From contig CAYFKR010000001.1 of assembly GCA_964343835.1 (NCBI GenBank), positions 186,001 through 250,000 on the forward strand: 64,000 nucleotides of DNA, in the 5' to 3' direction. The position numbers and the translations under genes were made by a program. Positions 19,675-27,624 of this stretch are shown piece by piece; position 1 is the first letter of the stretch; each line of letters opens with the position of its first letter. This DNA is from CALEMW01 sp964343835. GTDB taxonomy: Bacteria > Krumholzibacteriota > Krumholzibacteriia > LZORAL124-64-63. The notes beneath the pieces are model-generated. The model ran no database searches. It saw nothing but the letters and a program-made list of their open reading frames with translations, and was not told where the DNA came from.

Positions 19675-20720
19675 TGACGCGCACGATCATCGCTCTGCTG
19701 CTGCTCGCGACCGGCGCCCTGGCCGGGGGCATGGCCGAACCGGAAGGCCACCCCTTCCTGCTGCCGTACGCGACGCCGGCCGCCGACTTCCCGCTCTACT
19801 CCGACGATGACCTGGCCCTCCACGGCTACCCGGACCACCAGCATGTCTACTTCTGGCCCGGCTGGACGCCGCCCCTGGACGTCGACGGCGAACCGTACGG
19901 CTTCGGCTCCTTCTGCCGCGGCCTGCACTCGGTCGAGCGCCCCGGATTCACGACGGCCCCCGGCCGCATCGCCTTCGCCCCCTTCGTGCTGGCCTTCAAG
20001 CAGGACGCCGAGCCCTGCCTGGTGGCCCCGTTCCTGGGCTTCTGCGAGATGTCCCTGCTGGACGTGCGCGACAGGCTGGGCCTGGAACCGGAAGGCGAGC
20101 TGATCATCGTCAGCCCCGACGATACCGACGCCTATACCTCGGCCACGGGCTTCGGCACCTGGCGCATGTACGACTACGACGCCGGCGTGGCCACCGTCCA
20201 GCCCGTGGGCATCCTGGCCCGCCGCACCCTCATCGCCCACGCGGCCACGGACATGGTGGTGCGCTGGGCCCTGGACACCAACGGCGGTGCTGTGCTGCCA
20301 ACGTGGTTCCGCGAGGGGCTCGCCGCCTGGACCTCGGAGATGGGCGTCCATCTGTGCAACTACATGGCGGCCTTCCGCCTGGAGGGGGAGGTGCTGATGG
20401 CTCCCGAGGCCATCGAGTCCTATCTGTCCGGCGAACCCCACAAGGACCTCGAGGCCGACCGCAAGCTCTACCGCATGGCCCGCTACGGCGCCTTCCTGAT
20501 GGTGTGGCGCCTGGTGGAGCACCACGGCGGCCTGGCGAACGTGCAGGACCTGCTGGCCGCCGTCCGCGACGGCCGCGACCCGTCCGACGCCGCCCGCGAC
20601 ATCTACGGCCTGGACTTCCAGGCCCTGGCCGAGACCCTGGACCCCCGTGCCCATCCCGAGCCGATCGGCGCCGCCGTCCAGCCCCGCAACCCCTCCCGTC
20701 CCCCCCGGACGGGCCCCTGA
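19674..20720 (+). CDS. Exported peptidase-MA-like protein with degraded zinc motif
   Basis: A 348-residue exported protein (signal peptide MTRTIIALLLLATGALAGG). Its second half has the layout of gluzincin 'peptidase MA' domains, LIAHAATDMVVRWA then LPTWFREGLAAWTSE, as in bacterial proteins with LaHELtH...lP.WfnEGlA. The zinc-binding HExxH is HAATD here, so peptidase activity is unlikely even though the WFREGLA part is kept. The N-terminal ~150 residues are unassigned. It is translationally coupled to the TPR protein. The ATG at 19674 shares its A with the upstream TGA. Confidence 0.6.
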   Translation: MTRTIIALLLLATGALAGGMAEPEGHPFLLPYATPAADFPLYSDDDLALHGYPDHQHVYFWPGWTPPLDVDGEPYGFGSFCRGLHSVERPGFTTAPGRIAFAPFVLAFKQDAEPCLVAPFLGFCEMSLLDVRDRLGLEPEGELIIVSPDDTDAYTSATGFGTWRMYDYDAGVATVQPVGILARRTLIAHAATDMVVRWALDTNGGAVLPTWFREGLAAWTSEMGVHLCNYMAAFRLEGEVLMAPEAIESYLSGEPHKDLEADRKLYRMARYGAFLMVWRLVEHHGGLANVQDLLAAVRDGRDPSDAARDIYGLDFQALAETLDPRAHPEPIGAAVQPRNPSRPPRTGP

Positions 20721-20740
20721 CACCCCGGAGTGACCCGACC

Positions 20741-22225
20741 ATGAGCGACCCCCAGATCCGCGTCCGTTTCGCGCCCAGCCCCACCGGTTTCCTGCACGTG
20801 GGCGGCGCCCGCACCGCCCTGTTCAACTGGCTCTACGCCCGCAAGACCGGCGGTTCCTTCGTGCTCCGCGTGGAGGACACCGACCGCGAGCGCAGCACCG
20901 AGGCCTCCTACGAGGCCATCCTGCGCGGCATGGAGTGGCTGGGCCTGGACTGGGACGAGGGCCCCGGCGCCGGCGGCGACCGTGGCCCGTACCTGCAGTC
21001 GGAGCGCCTGGACATCTACAAGGAGCAGATCGAGCGTCTGAAGGACGAGGGGAAGGCCTACCCCTGCTACTGCACGAGCGAGGAGATCGAGGCCCGCAAC
21101 GTGGCGCGGGGCGAGGAGGCCAACGCGGGTTACGACGGCCACTGCCGAGAGCTCACCGCCGAGCAGAAGAACGCCTTCGAGACCGAGGGCCGCACGCCCA
21201 GCCTGCGCCTGCGCACCCCGGACGAGGGCTCGACCGTCTGGTACGACATCGTCTACGACAAGCGCGAGTTCCCCAACGACACCCTCATCGACCGCGTCAT
21301 CCAGAAGACCGACGGCTTCCCCACCTACAACTTCGCGGTGGTGGTGGACGACCACCTGATGGGCATCAGCCACTGCCTGCGCGGCGACGACCATGTCAGC
21401 AACACGCCGTTCCAGCTCGCCGTCTACGAGGCCCTGGGCTGGAAGCCTCCCAAGTTCGGCCACATGCCCATGATCCTGGGCCAGGACCGCAAGCGCCTCA
21501 GCAAGCGCCACGGCGCCACCAGCGTGGAGGAGTTCGCCAAGGACGGCTACCTGCCCGACGCCATGGTCAACTACCTGGCCCTGCTGGGCTGGTCCGCCGG
21601 CGGCTCGGGAGACGAGGTCTTCGCCCGCACGGAGCTCATCAAGAAGTTCAGCCTGAAGAAGGTGAACTCGTCGCCCGCGGCCTTCGACTACGACAAGCTC
21701 AACCACATCAACGCCCAGCACCTGAAGCGCCTGGAGCCCGCCGACCGCCTGCGCCTGACCCGCCCCATGCTCGACGAGCGTGGCTGGGCCTTCGACGCCG
21801 GTTGGCTCGTTCCCGCCTCCGACGCCGACGCCTTCCTGGCCCGCGTGCTCAAGCTCCTGGGCGGCCGCTTCAGCGACCTGCGCCGCGTGCCCGAGCAGAT
21901 CGGCTTCTTCTACACCGACGACTTCGCCCGCGACGACGAGGCCGTGGCCGAGCACCTGTCCGGCGACCAGGCCGCGACATGGCTCGCCGGCCTGGCCGAC
22001 CGCATCGAGGCAGCCGCGCCCGCCGACACCCCGGCGGCCCAGGACGTCTACGAGGAGGCGATCCGCGCCTACGCCGAGGAGCTGGGCGTGAAGGCCGGCG
22101 ACCTGATCCATCCCTGCCGCGTGGCCCTCACGGGTCAGACGCGCAGCGCGGGCATCTTCGAGGTCATGGAACTGGTGGGGGCGCCGCGCACGGTGGCGCG
22201 CCTGAGGGGCGCCGCGGCGGGATAG
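20741..22225 (+). CDS. gltX: Glutamyl-tRNA synthetase
   Basis: Class I aminoacyl-tRNA synthetase charging tRNA-Glu (and possibly tRNA-Gln in an indirect pathway). 494 residues with the HIGH-type signature FAPSPTGFLHVGGARTALFN at residues ~8-27 and the KMSKS-type loop KRLSKRHGAT. The central YCTSEEIEARN region is also typical. The anticodon-binding domain fills the C-terminus and ends with RSAGIFEVMELVGAPRTVAR. ATG at 20741 with GGAG upstream. tRNA-Glu and tRNA-Gln genes lie 2 kb downstream. No glnS or gatCAB is visible in the window. Confidence 0.97.
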   Translation: MSDPQIRVRFAPSPTGFLHVGGARTALFNWLYARKTGGSFVLRVEDTDRERSTEASYEAILRGMEWLGLDWDEGPGAGGDRGPYLQSERLDIYKEQIERLKDEGKAYPCYCTSEEIEARNVARGEEANAGYDGHCRELTAEQKNAFETEGRTPSLRLRTPDEGSTVWYDIVYDKREFPNDTLIDRVIQKTDGFPTYNFAVVVDDHLMGISHCLRGDDHVSNTPFQLAVYEALGWKPPKFGHMPMILGQDRKRLSKRHGATSVEEFAKDGYLPDAMVNYLALLGWSAGGSGDEVFARTELIKKFSLKKVNSSPAAFDYDKLNHINAQHLKRLEPADRLRLTRPMLDERGWAFDAGWLVPASDADAFLARVLKLLGGRFSDLRRVPEQIGFFYTDDFARDDEAVAEHLSGDQAATWLAGLADRIEAAAPADTPAAQDVYEEAIRAYAEELGVKAGDLIHPCRVALTGQTRSAGIFEVMELVGAPRTVARLRGAAAG

Positions 22226-22283
22226 CCGCGGCCGGCACGGGAGGTCGGCGCTGATCCCCAGGATCCTGGTCCGCTACCTGCTC

Positions 22284-24287
22284 GTGTGGGTCGTGAACGC
22301 GGCCTCCCTGGTGCTCGCCACGGCGTTGCTGCCTGGCGTGTGGTTCGACACCGCCGTGCCGGGCTGGTGGCGGGCGGCGGTGCTGCTCCCCATCGAGTTC
22401 TCCCTGCTGATCCTTTTCGTGCGGCCCCTGCTGGTGCTGGCCACGCTCCCGCTGAACGCCGTCACCCTGGGCCTGCCGACCCTGCTGTTCAACGGCCTAC
22501 TGCTGCACCTGTCGGCCACCTTCGAGCCCGCTTTTCACATCGACGGCCTGGACGACGCCTTCGGGGGCATGCTGCTGTTCACCGTGGCCAACACGGTCAT
22601 GACGTCGCGGCTGGGCATCGACGAGGTCTATCCCTTCTTCCAGACGCTCCTGCGCCGGGTCGGCACCCGCTACGGCCCCGAACGGCGCCCCGACGTGCGC
22701 CGCGGCCTCATCCTGCTGCAGATCGACGGACTGGCCTGGCGCAGCCTCATGCGTGCGGTGCGCCGCGGCCGCATGCCGGCGCTGTCGGCCCTCATGGGTC
22801 TGGGCACCCACCGGCTCGTGCGTTGGCAGGCCGGCGTGCCCTCCAACACCCCGGCGGTGCAGGGCGCCCTCTTCCACGGCACCCGCAGCGGCGTGCCGGG
22901 CTACCGCTGGTACGACCGCGAAGTCGACCGCGTGCGCGTTTCGAGTCGTCCGGAGGATCTGCGCGAAGCGGAGAAGGCGGTGGCGGGCGAGGGCGGCGGC
23001 CTGCTGTCGGGCGGCTCCTGCATCAACAGCATGTTCCACGGCGGTGCCGACAAGCGTCTGATGACCCTGAGCGCCATGCGCGACCCCGACGGCGAGCGCC
23101 GCGCCGGCGAACGCGCCGACTTCAACCTGTTCTGGCTCAGTCCCTGGGCCTACACCACGGCCGTGTTGGTGACGGCCTGGGATTTCCTGACGGCCCTGGG
23201 CTGGCACGTGCAGTCGCGCTTCGACCGCCGCAAGCGCGTGATCCGGCGCACATTGCGTGACGCCGCCGGCCGGGCCGTGGCCAACGCCTTCCTGCGCGAG
23301 ACCGCCTTCTTCTGGCTGGAGCAGGACGTTGCCCGGGGCGTGCCGGTGATCTACTCCAACTTCGTGGGCTACGACGAGGTGGCCCACCACGCCGGTCCCG
23401 ACTCCAACGAAGCGTTGTCGACCCTCACGTCGTTCGATCGCAAGCTCCAGCGCCTGCGACGCCGCCTCCAGAAGGCCCCCATCGCCTACGACCTGGTGCT
23501 GCTGGCGGACCACGGCCAGAGCCCGTGCGTGCCGTTCCGAACGGTGGCGGGGGAGGGCCTGGAGGAGCTGGTGTCGCGGCTGGCGGGGCGTGCGGTGCCC
23601 GTCCGTCAGCTCGGCGATTCGGACGCCGCCTACGTGGACGGTCTGCTGGCCGAGCTCGCGGACCAGGGCGACGCCGACGGAGACCGCCGCCCCGGCTGGT
23701 TTGCCGCCCGGAGCCGCCGCACCATCGAGCGCATGGGGGCGTCGCGACCCGATCCCGAGACGGAGGCTCCCTTGGAGACCCAGCTCGTGGTCTGCGTGTC
23801 CGGGGGGCTGGCCCACCTGTATCGGCGCGGTACCGGTCGTCCGCTGCACCTGGAGGAGGTGCGGTCCCTGTATCCGGGGCTCGTGGAGGGGCTGGCCAGC
23901 GCGCCCGGCATCGCCTGCGTGGCGGCCCGCGATCGCGACGGCACTCCGGTGGTGATCGGACGCGAAGGCGTACGGAACCTGGCTACGGGCCAGCACGTGG
24001 GCGACGGCGATCCGCTGGCCACGTTCTGGGACACCGAACTGTGGAACCGTGAGATGCGCCGTCTGGTGGCCGAGCCGGCCTCCGGTGACCTCGTGGTGCT
24101 GGCCGACCGGGTGGACCGGCGACGGGTGCTGACCTTCGAGGAGCAGGTGGGGACCCACGGAGGCGTGGGGGGAGCCCAGAACGAGCCGTTCATCCTGGTG
24201 CCGTCGTCGTGGCGGACGGTCCGGTCCGACTTCGCCAGCCCCGAGGCCCTCCACAGGCTGCTCATGTCGCACCGCCCATCGGCCTGA
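22284..24287 (+). CDS. Membrane-anchored alkaline-phosphatase-superfamily phosphodiesterase with PF04020-type N-terminus
   Basis: A fusion of about 667 residues. The first ~110 residues are a membrane domain of the 'phage holin 4_2'/PF04020 type (four hydrophobic segments, LLPGVWFD, NAVTLGLPTLLFNGLLL). The rest is a type I phosphodiesterase: LILLQIDGLAWRSLMRAV, GVPSNTPAVQGALFHGT (probable nucleophile Thr), LLADHGQSP and GTHGGVGGAQNEPF. The given GTG start truncates the first helix. A CTG at 22251, six bases after GGGAGG, would add LIPRILVRYLL and give a complete helix, so the true start may be that rare codon. Extracytoplasmic hydrolase, substrate unknown. Confidence 0.82.
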   Translation: MWVVNAASLVLATALLPGVWFDTAVPGWWRAAVLLPIEFSLLILFVRPLLVLATLPLNAVTLGLPTLLFNGLLLHLSATFEPAFHIDGLDDAFGGMLLFTVANTVMTSRLGIDEVYPFFQTLLRRVGTRYGPERRPDVRRGLILLQIDGLAWRSLMRAVRRGRMPALSALMGLGTHRLVRWQAGVPSNTPAVQGALFHGTRSGVPGYRWYDREVDRVRVSSRPEDLREAEKAVAGEGGGLLSGGSCINSMFHGGADKRLMTLSAMRDPDGERRAGERADFNLFWLSPWAYTTAVLVTAWDFLTALGWHVQSRFDRRKRVIRRTLRDAAGRAVANAFLRETAFFWLEQDVARGVPVIYSNFVGYDEVAHHAGPDSNEALSTLTSFDRKLQRLRRRLQKAPIAYDLVLLADHGQSPCVPFRTVAGEGLEELVSRLAGRAVPVRQLGDSDAAYVDGLLAELADQGDADGDRRPGWFAARSRRTIERMGASRPDPETEAPLETQLVVCVSGGLAHLYRRGTGRPLHLEEVRSLYPGLVEGLASAPGIACVAARDRDGTPVVIGREGVRNLATGQHVGDGDPLATFWDTELWNREMRRLVAEPASGDLVVLADRVDRRRVLTFEEQVGTHGGVGGAQNEPFILVPSSWRTVRSDFASPEALHRLLMSHRPSA

Positions 24288-24338
24288 ATCCACCCTTCAG
24301 GGGCCGGATCCGGGGCCGAAAGAAAACGGGGCGGGAAC

Positions 24339-24367
24339 TTGCATTCCTCCGGAACGTGATCTATATT
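24339..24367 (+). promoter_or_regulatory. Sigma-70-type promoter for the tRNA genes
   Basis: TTGCAT (24339-24344), a 17-base spacer, then TATATT (24362-24367). The tRNA-Gln gene starts 12 bases after the -10 element, as expected for a tRNA promoter. Confidence 0.7.
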
Positions 24368-24378
24368 CCTGCCCCGAA

Positions 24379-24452
24379 TGCCCGGTCGTCCAACGGCAGG
24401 ACAGCTGACTCTGGATCAGTCGATGAGGGTTCGAATCCTTCCCGGGCAACCA
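24379..24452 (+). tRNA. tRNA-Gln (anticodon CTG)
   Basis: A 74-base cloverleaf with encoded CCA. The acceptor is TGCCCGG/CCGGGCA, the anticodon stem GCTGA/TCAGT closes the loop CTCTGGA (anticodon CTG), and the T loop is GGTTCGAATCC. It lies 12 bases after a good promoter and 51 bases before tRNA-Glu, so the two are probably cotranscribed. Confidence 0.93.
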
Positions 24453-24503
24453 TGGACATGCGCGCGGCCTGCGGATATACTGCGGGCTACGCGAACAGAA
24501 CGT

Positions 24504-24579
24504 GCCCCGTTCGTCTAGTGGCCTAGGACGCTGGCCTCTCACGCCGGTAACACGGGTTCGAGTCCCGTACGGGGTACCA
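24504..24579 (+). tRNA. tRNA-Glu (anticodon CTC)
   Basis: A 76-base cloverleaf with encoded CCA. The acceptor is GCCCCGT/ACGGGGT (first pair G-U), the D arm has the Glu-typical TCGTCTAGTGGCCTAGGAC, and the anticodon loop is CTCTCAC (anticodon CTC) on CTGGC/GCCGG. It closely resembles bacterial tRNA-Glu and is followed within seven bases by a terminator hairpin. Confidence 0.94.
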
Positions 24580-24585
24580 TTCGAA

Positions 24586-24620
24586 GCGGGCCGTCTCCTT
24601 GGAGGCGGCCCGCTTTCGTT
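24586..24620 (+). terminator. Rho-independent terminator after tRNA-Glu
   Basis: Strong GC hairpin (GCGGGCCG-TCTCC paired with GGAG-GCGGCCCGC around a short TTG loop), then TTTCGTTT. It ends the tRNA-Gln/tRNA-Glu transcript. The following ~225 bases up to 24847 hold no gene. They are locally AT-richer and contain a TTGACA at 24714-24719 without a convincing -10 partner. Confidence 0.8.
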
Positions 24621-24846
24621 TACTCTGCCAAGGCCGGTCGCTTCTTGCTGCCATGCTCCCACCAGACGCCTCACGGCGACCTGAGACGGTCGGGACGCCA
24701 CCGGTTGCTTGCTTTGACATAGTGAATGGATTGTATCAATAGGCTTGATGAAAGGTCGGAAATCGTGTAGAGTCGCCACTCGCCCATGTCGAAACGTGAT
24801 CGATGTGTGTTGATGGGCTCATGCCCACCGAAAGAGAGGTATCCTC

Positions 24847-25593
24847 ATGAGATCGATGCTCCTGATCGTCGCTATCCTGGGTCTGTCCGTCCCGGCCATG
24901 TCTCTCGAGTATGGTCAGAACGTGACGCCCGAGGTGATCTTCGGTGCCGGCAACGTCAATGGAAGCTTCACCGTGGGAACGGTGGACATGCCGCTGTACT
25001 CGGCCGAGATCGGCCTGCGCGCCAAGGTCCGTTTCAACGAGAGCGGCTTGCCCGAGAACACGTTCAACAACTTCGAGGAGAACCGGTACTTCTTCCTGGC
25101 CGGAGTCGGTACGGGCCAGTCGTTCCCGACGCCGACCTGGGGTTTCGAGTGGACCGTGAACGTCGACGTGAACGGATCCGGCAACGTGACCCTGGACGAC
25201 TTCGAGTACGAGCTGGGCCTGGACTACGATCCTCTTCCCGCGGGGACGAACTTCGTGGCCTTCGATCCGATCGCCGTGAGTCCGGAAGCGCCCTTCTGGG
25301 ACCATGCCATGGGCGACAACTCGACGGCCAACGGTGGCGGCGTCACGGCGACGAACGCTACCGAGTATCTGAACTACCTGGCGCAGTACAACGTGGCCCA
25401 GCAGTCCTGGCGCTACAGCTGGTTCGACGCCTTCGGCACCTTCGATCCCAACGAGATCGGGGTCTACGACATCTACCTCAAGCTGATTTCCAGTGGGACC
25501 GTCGTGGCCGAGACGAGCATCCAGGTCTTCGTGGGTGACACCATCGGCAACGAGGATGCGAGCTGGGGTGAGATCAAGTCGCTCTATCGCTAA
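24847..25593 (+). CDS. Exported protein with C-terminal SWGEIKSLYR motif
   Basis: A 248-residue exported protein of unknown function. A signal peptide (MRSMLLIVAILGLSVPAMS) is followed by a beta-strand-rich, aromatic and acidic body with an Asp/Asn-rich stretch, NGSGNVTLDDFEYELGL. Overall style resembles PEP-CTERM-like adhesin or surface proteins, but no transmembrane/basic sorting tail is present. Instead the protein ends EDASWGEIKSLYR, which is shared with the unrelated exported protein at 37401-38030. AGAGAGG lies 7 bases before the ATG. The body composition (Asn, Phe, Gly) fits a secreted or cell-surface protein. A hairpin follows at 25616. Confidence 0.85.
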   Translation: MRSMLLIVAILGLSVPAMSLEYGQNVTPEVIFGAGNVNGSFTVGTVDMPLYSAEIGLRAKVRFNESGLPENTFNNFEENRYFFLAGVGTGQSFPTPTWGFEWTVNVDVNGSGNVTLDDFEYELGLDYDPLPAGTNFVAFDPIAVSPEAPFWDHAMGDNSTANGGGVTATNATEYLNYLAQYNVAQQSWRYSWFDAFGTFDPNEIGVYDIYLKLISSGTVVAETSIQVFVGDTIGNEDASWGEIKSLYR

Positions 25594-25615
25594 GTCATCC
25601 ATGGATCCATACGGT

Positions 25616-25646
25616 GACGAGGGTCGATCCAGGATCGGCCCTCGTC
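25616..25646 (+). terminator. Hairpin between convergent genes, probable terminator
   Basis: GACGAGGGTCGATCC and GGATCGGCCCTCGTC pair over nearly their whole length (one G-U), followed by CTTCTGG, a weak T tract. It lies 22 bases after the exported-protein stop and before the convergent Kef gene end. Confidence 0.5.
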
Positions 25647-25677
25647 GCTTCTGGCGAACGGATGTGTCGGATCCGGC

Positions 25678-27366
25678 CTACTCGACGGCATCCAACGGCT
25701 CGTAGAACTCCCGCCGAGTCGCGTCGGTGAACCGCTCGATCGTCGGCACCGGAATCTGCAGATGCAGCAGCGCCTGCCGCGTGACCTCGAGCCCGGCCTC
25801 CATCTGGGGCAGCACCACCTCGTGCACGCCCATCTCCCTCAACTCCTCCAGCATCTCCTTCGACTCGGCCCGGGCGACGATGTGCAGCTCGGGCCGCTGC
25901 TGCATGGCGTGCTGGGCGATGGTCTTGGTGATCATGGGCGAGGGCGTGGTGATCAGCAGCAGGCAGGCCTTCTCCAGGCCGGCCGCCTCCAGGATCAGGG
26001 GATGGCTGGCGTCGCCGTAGATGGACGGCACGCCGTGGTCGCGGCAGCTCTCGACCCGGTGTTGGTCCATCTCGATGGCCACGAACGGCTGGTTCAGCCG
26101 GGTCAGCACGCCGGCCACGGCGCGGCCCATGTGCCCCGCTCCGGCGATCACCACGTGGTCGTGCAGCTCTTCCGACTCGATGTTGATGGTCAGGACGGGG
26201 TCCTTCCGGAGGTGCCTGCCGATGAAACCGTAGATGGGGGCCGTTGCCCGGGAGACGAAGGGCGTCATGAACATCGTGATCAGGGCCACCGACAGGATCA
26301 TGGCGTAGAGCCCGGCATCGATGCTGCCGGTGTCCACGCCCACCCGCCCGATGACGAAGGCGAACTCGCCGCCCTGGAACATGGTCAGCCCTAGGGCCAG
26401 GGGGATCACGTTGCGGTAGCCGAACGCCCAGCCGATGCCGGAGCAGATCAGGCCCTTGACCACGGACACGGCCGCCGCCAGCCCCAGCACCATCAGCAGG
26501 TTGTCCCGCACGAACTGCGGTTCCAGCAGCATGCCCACGGACGCGAAGAACAGCAGTCCGAAGATGTCTCGCAGGGGCGTGATGTCGCTCAGGGCCTGGT
26601 GGGCGTGGTCCGATTCGCTGAGCACGATGCCCGCCACGAACGCGCCGAAGGCGAAGCTGAGCCCCACCTTGTAGGTGGCGTAGCCGATCCCCAGGCCCAG
26701 TCCGGTGACCGTCAGCAGGAACAGCTCCCGCGAGTTCCAGCGGCTGATCCGGCGCAGCAGGCTGGGGATCACCCGCGTGCCGATCACGATCATCACCGAC
26801 AGGAAGACCGCCGAGCGCACCAGTGCCCACCCCAGGTCCGGCAGTCCCGTCTTCAGGTCCATCATCTTGGGCAGCAGGGTCAGCAAGGGCACGACGGCCA
26901 GGTCCTGGACCAGCAGGATGCCGATCATCACGCGACTGGACAGGGTGCCCAACCGCCCCTGGCTCTGCAGGGTCTTCAGGATGACCATGGTGCTGGACAG
27001 GGACATGCAGCCGCCGAACCACACGGCGTCGGTCCACGACCAGCCCAGCCACAGACCCATGCCAGCGGCGGCGCCGACGGTCAGTACGATCTGGATGGAG
27101 CCGCCCACCAGCGCTACGCTGCGTACCGGCCGGAGCTCCTTGAGGGAGAACTCGATGCCCAGAGCGAAGAGCAGCAGGGCGATGCCGATCTCCGCGAGCA
27201 GCTCGATGTCGTGGGGGTCGGAGATGAGGGCGCCGCCGGTCACCGGCCCGAGCAGCACGCCCGCCGCGATGTAGCCCAGGATCAGCGGCTGCTTCAGCTG
27301 CTGGGCGACGAGTCCCCCCAGGAACCCCGCGCTCACGATGATGGCGATGTCTGCGGCGATTCCCAC
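25678..27366 (-). CDS. Kef-type monovalent cation:proton antiporter with TrkA-N domain
   Basis: CPA2-family inner-membrane antiporter (K+ or Na+/H+ exchange), 562 residues from the GTG at 27366. It has 12-13 hydrophobic segments starting with ADIAIIVSAGFLGGLVAQ and PLILGYIAAGVLLGP, and conserved LLLFALGIEFSLKEL, LVQDLAVVPLL and FQGGEFAFVIG. A cytoplasmic TrkA-N nucleotide-binding domain (HVVIAGAGHMGRAVAGVL, residues ~405-520) follows. The GTG start is preferred over an ATG 51 bases upstream because the extra residues are nonconserved. No KefF/KefG-like ancillary gene adjoins it. Divergent from the AbgT gene at 27625. Confidence 0.92.
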   Translation of the reverse strand: MGIAADIAIIVSAGFLGGLVAQQLKQPLILGYIAAGVLLGPVTGGALISDPHDIELLAEIGIALLLFALGIEFSLKELRPVRSVALVGGSIQIVLTVGAAAGMGLWLGWSWTDAVWFGGCMSLSSTMVILKTLQSQGRLGTLSSRVMIGILLVQDLAVVPLLTLLPKMMDLKTGLPDLGWALVRSAVFLSVMIVIGTRVIPSLLRRISRWNSRELFLLTVTGLGLGIGYATYKVGLSFAFGAFVAGIVLSESDHAHQALSDITPLRDIFGLLFFASVGMLLEPQFVRDNLLMVLGLAAAVSVVKGLICSGIGWAFGYRNVIPLALGLTMFQGGEFAFVIGRVGVDTGSIDAGLYAMILSVALITMFMTPFVSRATAPIYGFIGRHLRKDPVLTINIESEELHDHVVIAGAGHMGRAVAGVLTRLNQPFVAIEMDQHRVESCRDHGVPSIYGDASHPLILEAAGLEKACLLLITTPSPMITKTIAQHAMQQRPELHIVARAESKEMLEELREMGVHEVVLPQMEAGLEVTRQALLHLQIPVPTIERFTDATRREFYEPLDAVE

Positions 27367-27554
27367 GTGTCCCGCCTCGCTGGCCGGGCCTCGGAGCCCG
27401 GCGGCCCTTCGTTCCACCTCGATTCCGACGGATACTGGCAGATGGCCGGGTCAATGTCCCTCCTATTCGACTCTGCCACCATCCTGGACGCCGCCCATCG
27501 GGACGACGGTCGGCACTGCCGGAAGCGCGATGCGCGTCTCCGGACGTGGCCGGG

Positions 27555-27582
27555 TTGTCTAAAACGAGACGTATGCTATCCT
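27555..27582 (+). promoter_or_regulatory. Possible promoter of the first AbgT gene
   Basis: TTGTCT (27555-27560), a 16-base spacer, then TATCCT (27577-27582), 43 bases before the ATG at 27625. Each hexamer matches the sigma-70 consensus at four of six positions. Confidence 0.35.
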
Positions 27583-27624
27583 GTATCGTCCCCGACACGA
27601 TCCCGAACACGAGGTCCGCCCACC

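Noticed and set aside
24714..24742. TTGACA upstream of the exported-protein gene as a promoter.
   Set aside because: No -10 hexamer at a 16-18 base spacing; the best TATCAA is only 14 bases away.
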